DNA from: Nocardioides luteus
GTDB lineage: Bacteria > Actinomycetota > Actinomycetes > Propionibacteriales > Nocardioidaceae
Length of the DNA stretch: 64,000 nt
Reading direction: 5' to 3'
Assembly: GCF_000960475.2 (NCBI RefSeq)
Contig: NZ_JZDQ02000004.1
Coordinates: 124,001-188,000 of the forward strand
The notes beneath the pieces are model-generated. The model was not told the origin of the DNA. It worked only from the letters and a program-made list of their open reading frames with translations, and searched no databases. The stretch's first letter is position 1. Each line of letters opens with the position of its first letter. Of the stretch, positions 17,419 through 26,661 are shown one piece after another. The translations under genes were made by a program, and so were the position numbers.

Positions 17419-17997
17419 TCAGAGCACGGCGAGGCGGTCGACCAGCAGCTCGAGTCTCTTCTCCGCGTCCTCGGGCAGCAGTCGCCTCGACCGGCTCAGG
17501 GTCGCGATCCCGTGCAGGGAGGCCCAGAAGACCTCGGTGAACACCCCCGGGTCGACGCCGTCACCGGCAACCTCACTCAGGGTCTCCATCAGTGCAGCGA
17601 AGGCGTCCTTGAGCTGCTCCGGGGTGTCGTCCTGTGCGTACGCCAGGCCGCCGTCGAGCTGGAACAGGGCGTCGTAGACCGCCGGGTTGCGGTCGGCGAA
17701 GTCGAGGTAGGCGTGAGCCAGCGCGGCGACGCGCTCGCGTGGGGTGTCGGCGGCCGCGGTGGCCGCGCGCATCGCCACGGCCATCTCGGAGGCACCCTCC
17801 AGCGCCACGGCGCCGATGATCTCGCGCTTGCCACGGAAGTGGCTGTAGAGCACGGGCTGGCTGTATTCGATCCGCTCGGCGAGCCGGCGCGTGGTCACCG
17901 CGTCCCAACCCTGCTGCTCGGCGAGCTCACGGGCCGTGGCCACGATGAGTCGCTCACGGTCCGCCCGCTCGCGCTGCTTGCGCTCCTGTACCGACAT
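17419..17997 (-). CDS. TetR-family regulator with CTAGCA-type operators
   Basis: Repressor of 192 residues. The ATG at 17997 is chosen over an upstream reading to 18078, because that extension would run through the operator region. The helix-turn-helix at about residues 28-56 ends in SQPVLYSHFRGKREII, and the C-terminal domain is of the WHG/TetR_C_25-like sort. It is divergent from two small membrane-protein genes. Three related CTAGCA palindromes lie between them, a strong sign that it represses both directions. The inducer is unknown. Confidence 0.9.
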   Translation of the reverse strand: MSVQERKQRERADRERLIVATARELAEQQGWDAVTTRRLAERIEYSQPVLYSHFRGKREIIGAVALEGASEMAVAMRAATAAADTPRERVAALAHAYLDFADRNPAVYDALFQLDGGLAYAQDDTPEQLKDAFAALMETLSEVAGDGVDPGVFTEVFWASLHGIATLSRSRRLLPEDAEKRLELLVDRLAVL

Positions 17998-18007
17998 GAC
18001 TCGAATC

Positions 18008-18071
18008 CTAGCACTGCTAGACATCCGAGCGGCGGCACTGCTAGCGTTGAACCTCGTTCTAGCAATGCTAG
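18008..18071. promoter_or_regulatory. Three CTAGCA-type TetR operators
   Basis: The palindrome CTAGCACTGCTAG at 18008-18020 and CTAGCAATGCTAG at 18059-18071 differ only at the central position. A partial third copy, GGCACTGCTAGC, is at 18034-18045. They are spaced about 25 bases apart and fill the 89-bp gap between the TetR gene and the divergent membrane-protein genes. Confidence 0.75.
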
Positions 18072-18086
18072 TTTCCAAGGAGCGTC

Positions 18087-18533
18087 ATGTTCAGCACACT
18101 CGAGATCGTCACCACCGTGGTCGTCGGCGTCATGGTGGGCGTCGAGTTCTCCGTCGCCTTCATCATGAGCCGGATCCTCAACGCGCTCCCGGAGGACAGC
18201 AGCCAGCTCGGCCACGCTCACGGCGGCCGGATGCTCGGCGCGGTGATGCCGGTCTGGTACATCGGCTCGCTCGTGCTCGTGGGCATCTGGGCGGTCGCCG
18301 GGTGGCACCACCAGGGCACTGCCCTCGTCGTCACCGCCGGCGCGCTCCTGGCCCTCAGCGTCGTCATGTCGGTCCTGCTGCTTGTTCCGATCAACAACCG
18401 GAACAAGGCCTGGACCCCCGAGAACCGGCCCGAGGACTGGCGGACGCAGCTGAACCGCTGGGAACGCTGGCACTACCTCCGCGTCGCCGTCATCGTCGCC
18501 GCCTTCGCGCTCCTGGTCACCGCCCTGAGCTGA
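18087..18533 (+). CDS. DUF1772-like small integral membrane protein
   Basis: Protein of 148 residues with four hydrophobic helices (about 5-28, 52-72, 80-102 and 126-147), of the DUF1772/anthrone-oxygenase-like group. AAGGAG lies seven bases before the ATG. Family members are small membrane proteins of unknown or cofactor-free oxygenase-like role. It leads a two-gene unit under the CTAGCA operators and is followed after 33 bases by another small membrane protein. Induction together by the TetR ligand suggests a joint stress or lipid-related role, which is inference. Confidence 0.75.
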   Translation: MFSTLEIVTTVVVGVMVGVEFSVAFIMSRILNALPEDSSQLGHAHGGRMLGAVMPVWYIGSLVLVGIWAVAGWHHQGTALVVTAGALLALSVVMSVLLLVPINNRNKAWTPENRPEDWRTQLNRWERWHYLRVAVIVAAFALLVTALS

Positions 18534-18566
18534 GCACCCCTTCCGAACCCCACAAGGAGAAGCACC

Positions 18567-18995
18567 ATGTCACTGAAGACCGCCAACACCATCCTCGCCA
18601 CCGCCGTCACCCTGTTCGCCTTCTACCTCGGGTTCTCCTTCATCCTGAGTCCCGAGACGACGGCCCCCGGCGTCGGTCTGCCCACCTGGCCCGAGGGCGA
18701 CGGCGGCGGGTTCCTCGTCATGAAGGGCATCCGGGAGCTCTCGATGGGCCTGATGACCGGGATCCTGCTGGTGACCGGCCACCGCCGCGCCCTGGGCCTG
18801 GTCCTGCTGATGGAGGCCGTCGCCCCGTTCGGCGACATGATCAACGTGCTGACCCACCACGGCACCGTCGCCGCCGCTCTCGGCATCCACGGCTTCACCG
18901 CGCTGGTGATCGCGATCAGCGGCCTGCTGATCCTGCGGGAGACCCGCAGGGACTCGGGTGTTTCCGTCCCGACCTCGGAGGCGTTGACCGCCTGA
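18567..18995 (+). CDS. DUF4267-like small integral membrane protein
   Basis: Protein of 142 residues with about four hydrophobic segments, starting after a clear AAGGAG. The pattern (LGFSFILSPETTAPGVGLP near residues 22-40, then KGIREL and LMEAVAPFGDM) is that of the DUF4267 family, whose function is unknown. It is the second gene of the TetR-controlled unit and ends just before an unusually strong hairpin. It could alternatively be described as DoxX-like because of its size and helix layout. Confidence 0.7.
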   Translation: MSLKTANTILATAVTLFAFYLGFSFILSPETTAPGVGLPTWPEGDGGGFLVMKGIRELSMGLMTGILLVTGHRRALGLVLLMEAVAPFGDMINVLTHHGTVAAALGIHGFTALVIAISGLLILRETRRDSGVSVPTSEALTA

Positions 18996-19013
18996 CCCGG
19001 TCCGTGCCGAGAT

Positions 19014-19053
19014 GCCTCGCGGGGTGAACGAAGACTCGTTCACCCCGCGAGGC
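19014..19053. terminator. Perfect 18-bp-stem bidirectional terminator
   Basis: The sequence at 19014-19031 is exactly complementary to 19036-19053, with the four-base loop AGAC. It lies between convergent genes ending at 18995 and 19074 and can stop transcription from both sides. A stem this long and perfect is exceptional in this window. Confidence 0.85.
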
Positions 19054-19073
19054 GCTGCTCGTGCAAGGCCGCG

Positions 19074-20255
19074 TCAGCGGAAGGCGGACTCCCCCGTGAG
19101 CGCCTGCCCGATGATGAGCTGGTGGACCTCACTGGTGCCCTCGTACGTCAGGACCGACTCGAGGTTGTTGGCGTGGCGCAGGACCGGGTATTCGAGCGTG
19201 ACACCGTTGGCCGCCAGGATGGTGCGGCACTCGCGGGCGATGGCGATGGCCTCGCGGACGTTGTTGAGCTTGCCGAGCGAGATCTGCTCCGAGCGTAGGG
19301 TGCCTTCGTCCTTCAGCCGTCCCAGGTGCAGCGCCAGGAGCATCGCCTTGCCGAGCTCGAGGGTCATGTCGGCGAGCTTGGTCTGGGTGATCTGGTAGCC
19401 GGCCAGCGGCTTGTCGTAGATCTCGCGGGAGGCGGCGTACGCGATGGCCGACTCCAGGCAGTCACGGGCCGCGCCGACGGCGCCGAAGACGATCCCGAAG
19501 CGGGCCTCGTTGAGGCAGGACAGCGGCCCCTTCAGACCCCTGACCTCGGGGAACGCGGCGGACGCCGGCAGCCGGACCGAGTCCAGGACGATCTCGCCGG
19601 TGACCGAGGCACGCAGGGAGAGCTTCTGCTTGATCACCGGGGCGGAGAAGCCCGGGGTGTCGGTGGGGACCACGAACCCGCGGATCCCCTTGCCGTTCTC
19701 GCCCTCGTCGGTCTGGGCCCAGACGACCGCGACGTCGGCGACGGGGGCGTTGGTGATCCACATCTTCGTTCCGGAGAGCACCCAGTCGTCACCGTCCTTC
19801 CGGGCACGCGTACGCATCCCGGCCGGGTTGGAGCCGAAGTCGGGCTCGGTGAGCCCGAAACAGCCGATCGCCTCCCCCGCCGCCATCCGCGGCAGCCACT
19901 CCTGCTTCTGCTCCTCGCTCCCCCACCTCCAGATCGCGAACATCGCCAGCGACCCCTGCACCGAGACCAGGGAGCGGATCCCGGAGTCGGCGGCCTCGAG
20001 TTCGAGGCAGGCCAGGCCGTACGCCGTGGCGCTGGTGCCCGCACAGCCGTAGCCCTCCAGATGCATGCCGAGTACGCCCAGCTTGCCGAGCTCGGGAGCC
20101 AGCTCCTTGACCGGGACCGAGCCCGCCTCGAACCAGTCGGCGAGGTGCGGCTTGATCTCGTTCTCCGCGAAGGATCTCACCGTGTCTCGGATCGCGCGGT
20201 CCTCATCGCCGATGAGGACCTCGGTGCCGAAGAGCTCGAGCGGGGTCTGGGGCAT
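19074..20255 (-). CDS. Acyl-CoA dehydrogenase, glutaryl-CoA dehydrogenase-like
   Basis: FAD-dependent dehydrogenase of 393 residues from the ATG at 20255, preceded by AAGGAG. The family features are GCFGLTEPDFGSNPAGMRT (FAD/substrate loop), KMWITNAPVADVAVVWAQT, and the C-terminal TYEGTSEVHQL with catalytic glutamate E372. This pattern and the EARFGI stretch match glutaryl-CoA dehydrogenase, which oxidises and decarboxylates glutaryl-CoA to crotonyl-CoA in lysine and aromatic breakdown. Members of this group also act on other short dicarboxyl- or branched acyl-CoAs. The gene stands alone between a bidirectional terminator and the YceI promoter. Confidence 0.85.
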   Translation of the reverse strand: MPQTPLELFGTEVLIGDEDRAIRDTVRSFAENEIKPHLADWFEAGSVPVKELAPELGKLGVLGMHLEGYGCAGTSATAYGLACLELEAADSGIRSLVSVQGSLAMFAIWRWGSEEQKQEWLPRMAAGEAIGCFGLTEPDFGSNPAGMRTRARKDGDDWVLSGTKMWITNAPVADVAVVWAQTDEGENGKGIRGFVVPTDTPGFSAPVIKQKLSLRASVTGEIVLDSVRLPASAAFPEVRGLKGPLSCLNEARFGIVFGAVGAARDCLESAIAYAASREIYDKPLAGYQITQTKLADMTLELGKAMLLALHLGRLKDEGTLRSEQISLGKLNNVREAIAIARECRTILAANGVTLEYPVLRHANNLESVLTYEGTSEVHQLIIGQALTGESAFR

Positions 20256-20320
20256 GGGGAGTCTCCTTGGGGTCGATCGGGGGCCGCGACCGATTGTGTC
20301 ACCCGTCACGGAGACTCGTT

Positions 20321-20348
20321 TGAACCGTTCGCCGCAGCGCTCCGTAGT
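20321..20348 (+). promoter_or_regulatory. ECF-type (SigL-like) promoter of the yceI-sigL-anti-sigma operon
   Basis: TGAACC at 20321-20326 and CGTAGT at 20343-20348 are separated by exactly 16 bases. This matches the SigL-type consensus TGAACC-N16-CGT and lies 49 bases before the yceI start. Since a SigL-like factor is encoded in the same operon, autoregulation is likely. Confidence 0.65.
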
Positions 20349-20396
20349 AGGGGTGAAGGCCGGCATCGGGTCGGCCTCGTGGCGAGAGGAAGCGGC

Positions 20397-21065
20397 GTGC
20401 GGACACGTACGAAAGCAGCAGTCGGGATCGGTGCAGCAGTGGTCGTGGTCGGGGGCGCCGCGGCGATCTTCGGACCGGGTTGGTACGCGGACCGCGCCGA
20501 GGAGGCCGCAGCCGACGAGCCCAGCCTGAGCGCGTCGGCAGCACCCGCAGCCGGCACCGACACCACCGGGACCTGGGCCGTCTCCGACGGCTCCTACGCT
20601 GGCTACCGCCTCGACGAGGTGCTGCAGGGCGAGGACGTCACCGTCACCGGCCGCACCGAGGACGTGACCGGCCAGGTCACCATCTCCGACAGCGAGGTCA
20701 CCGAGGCGAGCATCGAGGTCAAGGTGGCCACGATCGCCACCGACTCGGGCAACCGGGACGGCTACTTCCGCGACAACGCGATCGAGGCCGAGAAGTTCCC
20801 GACCGCCACCTTCGAGCTCACCGAGCCCGCCGCTCTCGAGGCGGGTGCGACCGAGGTCGAGCTGGTCGGCGACCTCACCGTGCACGGCGTGACGACGTCG
20901 GTGACGGTGGAAGCGGAGGTCGGCGGCGACGCCGACGCTCTTCAGGTCGTCGGCAGCGTGCCGATCACCTTCGCCGACTTCGGCGTCGAGGCGCCGAACC
21001 TCGGCTTCGTGAAGGTCGAGGACACCGGCAGCGTCGAGTTCTCGCTCGAGCTCGCCAAGGGCTGA
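20397..21065 (+). CDS. YceI-family lipid-binding protein, membrane-anchored
   Basis: Protein of 222 residues starting at a GTG with AGAGGAAG five bases upstream. Residues 7-27 form a hydrophobic anchor or uncleaved signal, followed by a flexible Ala/Ser/Thr linker and the YceI beta-barrel from about 50, with AGYRLDEVL, the RDGYFRDNAIEAEKFPTATF stretch and LTVHGVTTSV. YceI barrels bind isoprenoid or other amphiphilic molecules, here outside the membrane. It is the first gene of an operon with a SigL-like sigma factor and its anti-sigma factor, so it is both a member and probable target of this envelope-stress-type response. Confidence 0.9.
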   Translation: MRTRTKAAVGIGAAVVVVGGAAAIFGPGWYADRAEEAAADEPSLSASAAPAAGTDTTGTWAVSDGSYAGYRLDEVLQGEDVTVTGRTEDVTGQVTISDSEVTEASIEVKVATIATDSGNRDGYFRDNAIEAEKFPTATFELTEPAALEAGATEVELVGDLTVHGVTTSVTVEAEVGGDADALQVVGSVPITFADFGVEAPNLGFVKVEDTGSVEFSLELAKG

Positions 21066-21097
21066 TCTGGGACGCTAGGGGTGTGCGAGGAGGTGAC

Positions 21098-21601
21098 ATG
21101 GGCGCGGAGGACGAGCTGCTCGTAGCGGTGCACGACGCCCACTCCGAGGCGCTCTACCGCTACGTCGTACGCCGCACCGGCGACGCCGAGGAGGCCCGCG
21201 ACGTGGTGCAGGAGACGCTGCTGCGCGCCTGGCGCAACCCGGAGGTGCTGCAGCGGCCCGACGAGGGCGTACGCGCCTGGCTGTTCACCACCGCCCGCAA
21301 CCTCGTCATCGACGACCTGCGCAGCGCGCGCCGGAGGCGGGAGTACGCCGCGGAGACACCGCCCGAGGGCACCCGGGCCGACGAGACCCAGGCCGTGCTC
21401 GACTCGTGGGTGGTGGCCGACGCCCTGCTCGCCCTCTCCCCCGACCACCGGGCGGTGGTGGTCGGGGCCTACTACGGCGGCCGGTCGGTCGCCGAGCTCG
21501 CCCGCGAGCTCGACATCCCGCCCGGAACGGTCAAGTCCCGGCTGCACTACGGTCTGCGAGCCCTGCGTCTCGCCCTGCAAGAGAAGGGGGTCACCTCATG
21601 A
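21098..21601 (+). CDS. sigL: ECF RNA polymerase sigma factor, SigL-like
   Basis: Sigma-70 factor of 167 residues with only regions 2 and 4. Region 2 (about residues 14-75) contains DVVQETLLRAWRNPEV and RAWLFTTARNLVIDDLRSAR. Region 4 (about 105-160) contains IPPGTVKSRLHYGLRALRLA. These match the mycobacterial SigL closely by eye. GAGGAGGTGAC precedes the ATG. The gene overlaps the anti-sigma gene by four bases (ATGA). It probably directs its own operon through the TGAACC-type promoter at 20321. In mycobacteria SigL responds to thiol oxidation through a zinc anti-sigma factor; the same role here is inference. Confidence 0.85.
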   Translation: MGAEDELLVAVHDAHSEALYRYVVRRTGDAEEARDVVQETLLRAWRNPEVLQRPDEGVRAWLFTTARNLVIDDLRSARRRREYAAETPPEGTRADETQAVLDSWVVADALLALSPDHRAVVVGAYYGGRSVAELARELDIPPGTVKSRLHYGLRALRLALQEKGVTS

Positions 21602-22368
21602 ACGACCTGGATGGCTCCGCACACGAGAGGTTCGCCGAGTGGGACGCCTCCTACGTACTCGGGGCGCTGAGCCCGAGCGACCGGCGGGCCTACGAGCGAC
21701 ACCTGACCGGCTGCGCCCTGTGCCGCGACGCCGTCGCCGAGCTCGCCGGGATGCCGGGGCTGCTCGGTGCGCTCTCGCGCGAGGAGGCCGAGGAGCTCCT
21801 CGAGGACTCGGCCGCGCAGGTCGCCGCACCGCCGCTCGCGGACCTGGCCGGGGCCGTACGCAGGGCGCGACTGCGCCGCCGGGGGCTCGCGGCCGCGGCC
21901 GCCGTCGTCCTCCTCGCCGGCGGGACGGCGATCGGCGGCCTGCTGCTCGACCGTGACGGCGCCCGGGAGCCGCTCGCCACCCCGCCCGGCTCCGCCACGC
22001 CGTCGGCCTCCACAGGAACGAACGTACGCACCGTCGACCTGCGACCCGTCGGCAGCGTGGACATGTGGGCCCAGCTGGTCGTCACCCCGACCTCCTGGGG
22101 CACCAAGCTGAAATGGAGCTGTCACTACCCGCCCCAGCCGGGGCAGAGCCCGCCGGCGTCGTCGGAGTTCCAAGGTGAGCCGGTGACGTACGACCTGGTG
22201 CTGGTCGGGCGCGACGGCGCCCGCACGGTCGCCGGCTCGTGGACGTGGTCGGGCGGGGAGACGCTCGGGCTCGACGCCTCCTCCGCGGTGCCGATCGCCG
22301 ACGTCGAGCGGGTCGAGATCACCCTCGACGGCGAGGACACCGCGGTCGCGGCGGCGTCGCTGACCTGA
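21598..22368 (+). CDS. Zinc-binding transmembrane anti-sigma factor (RslA-like)
   Basis: Membrane-bound inhibitor of the sigma factor, 256 residues. The N-terminal zinc anti-sigma motif HLTGCALC gives H35, C39 and C42, the expected HxxxCxxC redox switch. A single membrane helix lies at about 97-117, followed by an outside domain of about 135 residues of the anti-sigma-K C-terminal type. The start overlaps the sigma stop codon, which favours equal production of both. Oxidation of the zinc site would release the sigma factor, as is known for RslA. The extracytoplasmic part may sense a second signal. Confidence 0.88.
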   Translation: MNDLDGSAHERFAEWDASYVLGALSPSDRRAYERHLTGCALCRDAVAELAGMPGLLGALSREEAEELLEDSAAQVAAPPLADLAGAVRRARLRRRGLAAAAAVVLLAGGTAIGGLLLDRDGAREPLATPPGSATPSASTGTNVRTVDLRPVGSVDMWAQLVVTPTSWGTKLKWSCHYPPQPGQSPPASSEFQGEPVTYDLVLVGRDGARTVAGSWTWSGGETLGLDASSAVPIADVERVEITLDGEDTAVAAASLT

Positions 22369-22372
22369 GGCT

Positions 22373-23983
22373 CTACAGCCCGAGCTCAGAGACGGTCTTC
22401 TCCCGCATCTCGACCTTGCGGACCTTGCCGGTCACGGTCATCGGGAACTCCTCGACGACCAGGACGTAGCGCGGGATCTTGTAGTGGGCGAGCTTGCCGG
22501 TGGCGTACGTCTTCAGGGTCTCGGCCGTCATCGGCTCGGCGCCGGGACGCAGCCGGACCCAAGCGCAGAGCTCCTCGCCGTACTTCTCGTCGGGGACGCC
22601 GATCACCTGGACGTCCTCGATGTCGGGGTGGGTGTAGAGGAACTCCTCGATCTCGCGGGGGTAGATGTTCTCGCCACCGCGGATGACCATGTCCTTGATC
22701 CGGCCGACGATGTTGCAGTAGCCGTCGGGGTTCATCACGGCGAGGTCGCCGGTGTGCATCCAGCCCTCCTCGTCGATCGCCGCCCGCGTCTTCTCCTCGT
22801 CGGCCCAGTAGCCGAGCATCACCGAGTAGCCGCGGGTCTGGAACTCGCCGGCCTCACCGCGGGGAAGCACCTCGCCCGAGGCGGGGTCGACGACGCGTAC
22901 CTCGACGTGCGGGTGCACCCGGCCGACGGTGGCGGTGCGGTGCTCGAGGTCGTCGTCCCGCCTGGTCTGGGTCGAGACCGGTGACGTCTCGGTCATGCCG
23001 TAGGCGATCGAGACCTCGCTCATGTGCATCTCGTTGACGCACCGCTTCATCACCTCGACCGGGCATGGGCTGCCGGCCATGATCCCGGTGCGCAGCGTGC
23101 TCAGGTCGAACGTGGCGAAGTCAGGGTGGTTCTGCATGGCGATGAACATGGTCGGTACGCCGTAGACGGCCGTGCAGCGCTCGTCCTGGACCGCCTGCAG
23201 GGTGGCCGCCGGGTCGAAGGCCGGGCCCGGGATGACCATCGTGGCCCCGTGGGTGATGCAGCCCAGGTTGCCCATCACCATCCCGAAGCAGTGGTAGAAC
23301 GGCACCGGGATCGCCAGCCGGTCGTGCTCGGTGAAGCCGATCGTCTCGGTGGTGAAGTAGCCGTTGTTGAGGATGTTGCGGTGGCTCAGCGTCGCGCCCT
23401 TGGGATAGCCCGTGGTGCCCGAGGTGTACTGGATGTTGATCGGGTCGTCCGGGCTCAGCTCGTCGGTGACGTGCTCGCTCAGCGTCTCGCCGGCGCCGGC
23501 CTCGAGGAGCGCGGCCCACTCCGGGTCGCCGATGAAGACGGTCCGCTCGAGGTCGGGGCAGTCGCCGCTGACCTCGGCCACCATGCTCCGGTAGTCCGAG
23601 GTCTTGAACTCCTGCGCGGAGATCAGGAGCTTGATGCCGGACTGGGTCAGCGCGTACGCCAGCTCGTGGGTGCGGTAGGCCGGGTTGATGTTGACCAGGA
23701 TCGCGCCGATCTTCGCGGTCGCCACCTGGGTCAGCGTCCACTCCGCGCAGTTGGGCGCCCAGATGCCGACCCGGTCGCCCTTCCCGATCCCGGCCTTGCG
23801 GAGACCGACGGCCAGCGCGTCGACGTCGCGGTTCATCTCGGCGTACGTCCAGCGTCTGCCGGTCGCCACCTCGACCAGCGCCTCCCGGTCTCCGAATCTG
23901 GCGACGGTGCGGTCGAAGCTGACCCCGATCGTCTCCTCCAGCAGCGGGGTGGTGGTCTCTCCGGCAGCGTAGGAATCCGTCAT
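22373..23983 (-). CDS. Fatty acid-CoA ligase (FadD-type acyl-CoA synthetase)
   Basis: AMP-forming ligase of 536 residues from the ATG at 23983; a longer reading to 24034 would begin inside the GMC gene end. The P-loop reads [13 protein letters not shown], the A5 motif YGMTETSP, and the catalytic lysine is K520 in TVTGKVRK. The pattern [19 protein letters not shown] and [12 protein letters not shown] is typical of broad-range FadD enzymes that activate medium to long fatty acids. It is convergent with the anti-sigma gene, and its start is 32 bases downstream of the GMC oxidoreductase on the same strand, so the two may be co-transcribed. Substrate chain length is not predictable. Confidence 0.9.
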   Translation of the reverse strand: MTDSYAAGETTTPLLEETIGVSFDRTVARFGDREALVEVATGRRWTYAEMNRDVDALAVGLRKAGIGKGDRVGIWAPNCAEWTLTQVATAKIGAILVNINPAYRTHELAYALTQSGIKLLISAQEFKTSDYRSMVAEVSGDCPDLERTVFIGDPEWAALLEAGAGETLSEHVTDELSPDDPINIQYTSGTTGYPKGATLSHRNILNNGYFTTETIGFTEHDRLAIPVPFYHCFGMVMGNLGCITHGATMVIPGPAFDPAATLQAVQDERCTAVYGVPTMFIAMQNHPDFATFDLSTLRTGIMAGSPCPVEVMKRCVNEMHMSEVSIAYGMTETSPVSTQTRRDDDLEHRTATVGRVHPHVEVRVVDPASGEVLPRGEAGEFQTRGYSVMLGYWADEEKTRAAIDEEGWMHTGDLAVMNPDGYCNIVGRIKDMVIRGGENIYPREIEEFLYTHPDIEDVQVIGVPDEKYGEELCAWVRLRPGAEPMTAETLKTYATGKLAHYKIPRYVLVVEEFPMTVTGKVRKVEMREKTVSELGL

Positions 23984-24014
23984 GAGCCCAGTGTGACCTG
24001 AGTCACGGGTGGGT

Positions 24015-25613
24015 TCAACGGGCCTGCTGAGCATCCTTCGCGATCAGCTCCGAGGCGCGCTCCCCGATCAGGATCGCGGGCGCATTCGTGTGACCGCGCA
24101 CGATCCTCGGCATCACGGAGGCATCGGCGACGCGGAGGCCTTCGACGCCGCGTACGCGCAGATGGGGGTCGACCACGCTGGCCTCGTCCGTGCCCATCCG
24201 GCAGGTGCCGGTCGGGTGGTAGAGGGTGTGGGCGTGCCGGGCCAGCAGCGCGTCGGCGACCTCGTCCGCCGACGAGTCCACGGGTACGTCGGGGCGCAGG
24301 AACTTGCCGAGGATGGGCTTGAGCGCGGGCTGCGAGGCGATCTCCAGAGCGACCCGGACGCCCTCGACCATCGCCGCCCGGTCCCTGCCCTCGGGGTCGG
24401 AGAGGTAGCGCGGGTCGATGACCGCCTTGGCCGACGGGTCTGTGGAGGCCAGCGTGATCCGGCCGCGGCTGGCCGGGTCGACCAGGATCGGGCCGGCGAC
24501 GACGGCCTCGCCCGCGAACGGCACCAGGCCCTCGTCGAAGAAGCCGACCGGCGCGAAGATCATCTCGATGTCGGGCGCGTCCAAGTCGGGGCGTGAGCGC
24601 AGGAAGCCGTAGGCCTCGCCAACGTTGGAGGTGAGCATCCCGCGCCGGCGCAGCAGGTAGTTGCCCAGGTGACGCAGCGACTCGGCGGTCGCCAGCGAGC
24701 CCTGCTCGACCTCCCAGCCGATCCCGGCGACCAGGTGGTCGGTGAGGTTCTCCCCCACCTCCGGCGCGTCGTGGAGGACGTCGATGCCGAGGTCCTTCAG
24801 CTGGGCGGCCGGACCGATCCCGGAGAGCATCAGCAGCTGCGGGGTGTTGATCGCACCACCGCAGAGGATCACCTCGCGCCGTGCGGTGATCGTCGTGCGC
24901 CGGCCGTCGACGACGGCGTCGACACCGGTCGCGCGGGCGCCGTCGAAGATCACCCGGGACGCCTGCGCGCCGGTGACCACGTTCAGGTTGGCACGCCTGG
25001 CAGCGGGCTTGAGGTAGGCCGCGGCCGTGCTCCACCGCGCGCCCCGGCGCTGGGTGACCATGGTCTCGACGTACGCCTCGGGGTTGGGGCCGTTGGCCCG
25101 GCCGCGCGGGTAGCCGGCCTGCTCGGCGGCCTGGAGGAAGGACTCGGTGTAGGGCCGGGGGCTGCGCTGCCGCTCGACGCGGACGGGGCCACCGGTGCCG
25201 TCCAGGGCGGTGGCGTCCTCGACGTCCTCGAGCTCTGCGTACGTCTGCTTCACGACGTCCCAGCCCCACTCGGGTCCGGCGGCCGCGCCCCATTCCTCGT
25301 AGTCGGCCTGGAGGCCCTTGACCCACATCATCGCGTTCATCGAGGACGAGCCGCCGAGCATCCGTCCGCGCGGCCAGTAGATCCGTCGGCCGCCGAGCGC
25401 CGGCTGCGGCTCGGTGAAGTAGTCCCAGTCGTGCTCGGACTGGAAGAGCTTGGAGAACGCCGCCGGGATGTGGATGTTCATGCTCTTGTCGCGTGGCCCG
25501 GCCTCGAGCAGCGTCACCTGGACGCTCGGGTCCTCGCTGAGTCTCGCCGCGAGCACGGCGCCCGACGATCCGGCCCCCACCACCACGTAGTCGCTGGTCA
25601 GTTCCTGGTTCAT
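24015..25613 (-). CDS. GMC-family FAD-dependent alcohol oxidoreductase
   Basis: Flavoprotein of 532 residues of the glucose-methanol-choline family, which oxidises an alcohol to an aldehyde. The dinucleotide-binding [16 protein letters not shown] is at residues 10-25, the family signature [15 protein letters not shown] near 83-97 and the active-site pair H466 ([10 protein letters not shown]) and H508 (GHTNAPAI) near the C-terminus. GAAGGAGA precedes the ATG. It is closest in appearance to choline or long-chain alcohol dehydrogenases. With the FadD gene downstream it could feed an oxidised alcohol into CoA activation. This is inference from order only. Confidence 0.88.
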   Translation of the reverse strand: MNQELTSDYVVVGAGSSGAVLAARLSEDPSVQVTLLEAGPRDKSMNIHIPAAFSKLFQSEHDWDYFTEPQPALGGRRIYWPRGRMLGGSSSMNAMMWVKGLQADYEEWGAAAGPEWGWDVVKQTYAELEDVEDATALDGTGGPVRVERQRSPRPYTESFLQAAEQAGYPRGRANGPNPEAYVETMVTQRRGARWSTAAAYLKPAARRANLNVVTGAQASRVIFDGARATGVDAVVDGRRTTITARREVILCGGAINTPQLLMLSGIGPAAQLKDLGIDVLHDAPEVGENLTDHLVAGIGWEVEQGSLATAESLRHLGNYLLRRRGMLTSNVGEAYGFLRSRPDLDAPDIEMIFAPVGFFDEGLVPFAGEAVVAGPILVDPASRGRITLASTDPSAKAVIDPRYLSDPEGRDRAAMVEGVRVALEIASQPALKPILGKFLRPDVPVDSSADEVADALLARHAHTLYHPTGTCRMGTDEASVVDPHLRVRGVEGLRVADASVMPRIVRGHTNAPAILIGERASELIAKDAQQAR

Positions 25614-25694
25614 ACCGGATCTCCTTCGTCAGCGTTGACGGGCTCTCGGAAGGCTACCGCCGCGAAGGTGCGGTTGGGGAGGGTCTGCTCGCAC

Positions 25695-26657
25695 TCAGTC
25701 GGCGAGGAAGGCGCCCAGGGCGTAGGCGGGGTGGCGGTCGAGGTTGTGACGGCCGCGGTCGTAGCGGCGGGTGGTGCGCGGGTCAGCGTGGCCGGCGGCG
25801 TCCTGGACGTCCTCGAGAGGTACGCCGGCCTCGCGGGCTAGGGTGACGAAGGTGTGGCGGAGGCTGTGCGGGGACAGCTTGTCGCCGTGCTCGATGCCGG
25901 CGGAGGCACCCAGTCTGCGGATCAGCCGGAAGGCCTCGGAGCGGTGCCAGCGGTTGCCGGTGCTGGTGACGAAGACTGGTCCGTCTGCTCGCGCGTCCAG
26001 ATAGGCGTCGAGCGCCTGGGAGGTGGCCGGGTTGAGCACGACGTCGCGACGGGCACCGCCCTTGCGGGTGATCGTCAGGACCCGGTGGCCACGGGAGTGG
26101 CTCAGGTCGGTCACGTCGGCGCCCAGCGCCTCGGAGATGCGCAGGCCGTCGTGAAGCAGGAGCGTCACCAGCGCGGCGGCGCGGCTGGAGTGATCCCGAG
26201 CCGCGGCGAGGAATGCCCGGGCCTCTCCCCTGTCCATGCCCAGCGTCTGGGAGTCGTTGCTGGTCTTGGGGCGCTTGATGTGCTCGGCCGGGGACGAGCT
26301 CAGGACGTCCTCCGCGACGCCGTAGCGGTAGAAGCCGGCGATCGCGGAGAGCCGCCGGGCGATCGTCGCCGGGCTCCGCCGGGTCTCGAGGTGGCGGGCG
26401 TAGCCGTCGACGATCGCCCGGTTGGCGGCCAGCGGATCGATCTCCAGTGCCGCGCACCAGGCGAACCAGTCGGCGAGGTCTCGTCCGTACGCGGCGCGGG
26501 TGTGTCCGGCGTAGGAGAGCAGGAACCTCCTCGCGAGCGCGTCGGCCCTCTTCTCCTGGGGGAGCTCGTTCAGGTCTTCGAGGAAGAGCTCTCTGACGGA
26601 TTCCGTCACCGAGAGGGCTGTGGTGGGGGCCTGGGGACCATGCTCGATCGCGCTCAC
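25695..26657 (-). CDS. XerC/D-type tyrosine recombinase
   Basis: Site-specific recombinase of 320 residues. The N-terminal SAM-like core-binding domain spans about 20-115. The catalytic domain holds the complete active site: R173 (GLRISEALG), K199 (ITRKGGARR), H264 and R267 (SPHSLRHT), H290 (AGHADPRTT) and nucleophile Y299 (RRYDRG). The probable start is the GTG at 26657. No clear Shine-Dalgarno sequence is seen. A dif-like 11-6-11 sequence lies five bases upstream of this start, and a coiled-coil gene is divergent. The length and conserved box suggest a Xer-type resolvase rather than a large phage integrase. A relic integrase beside tRNA-Gly is the main alternative. Confidence 0.88.
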   Translation of the reverse strand: MSAIEHGPQAPTTALSVTESVRELFLEDLNELPQEKRADALARRFLLSYAGHTRAAYGRDLADWFAWCAALEIDPLAANRAIVDGYARHLETRRSPATIARRLSAIAGFYRYGVAEDVLSSSPAEHIKRPKTSNDSQTLGMDRGEARAFLAAARDHSSRAAALVTLLLHDGLRISEALGADVTDLSHSRGHRVLTITRKGGARRDVVLNPATSQALDAYLDARADGPVFVTSTGNRWHRSEAFRLIRRLGASAGIEHGDKLSPHSLRHTFVTLAREAGVPLEDVQDAAGHADPRTTRRYDRGRHNLDRHPAYALGAFLAD

Positions 26658-26661
26658 AAGC

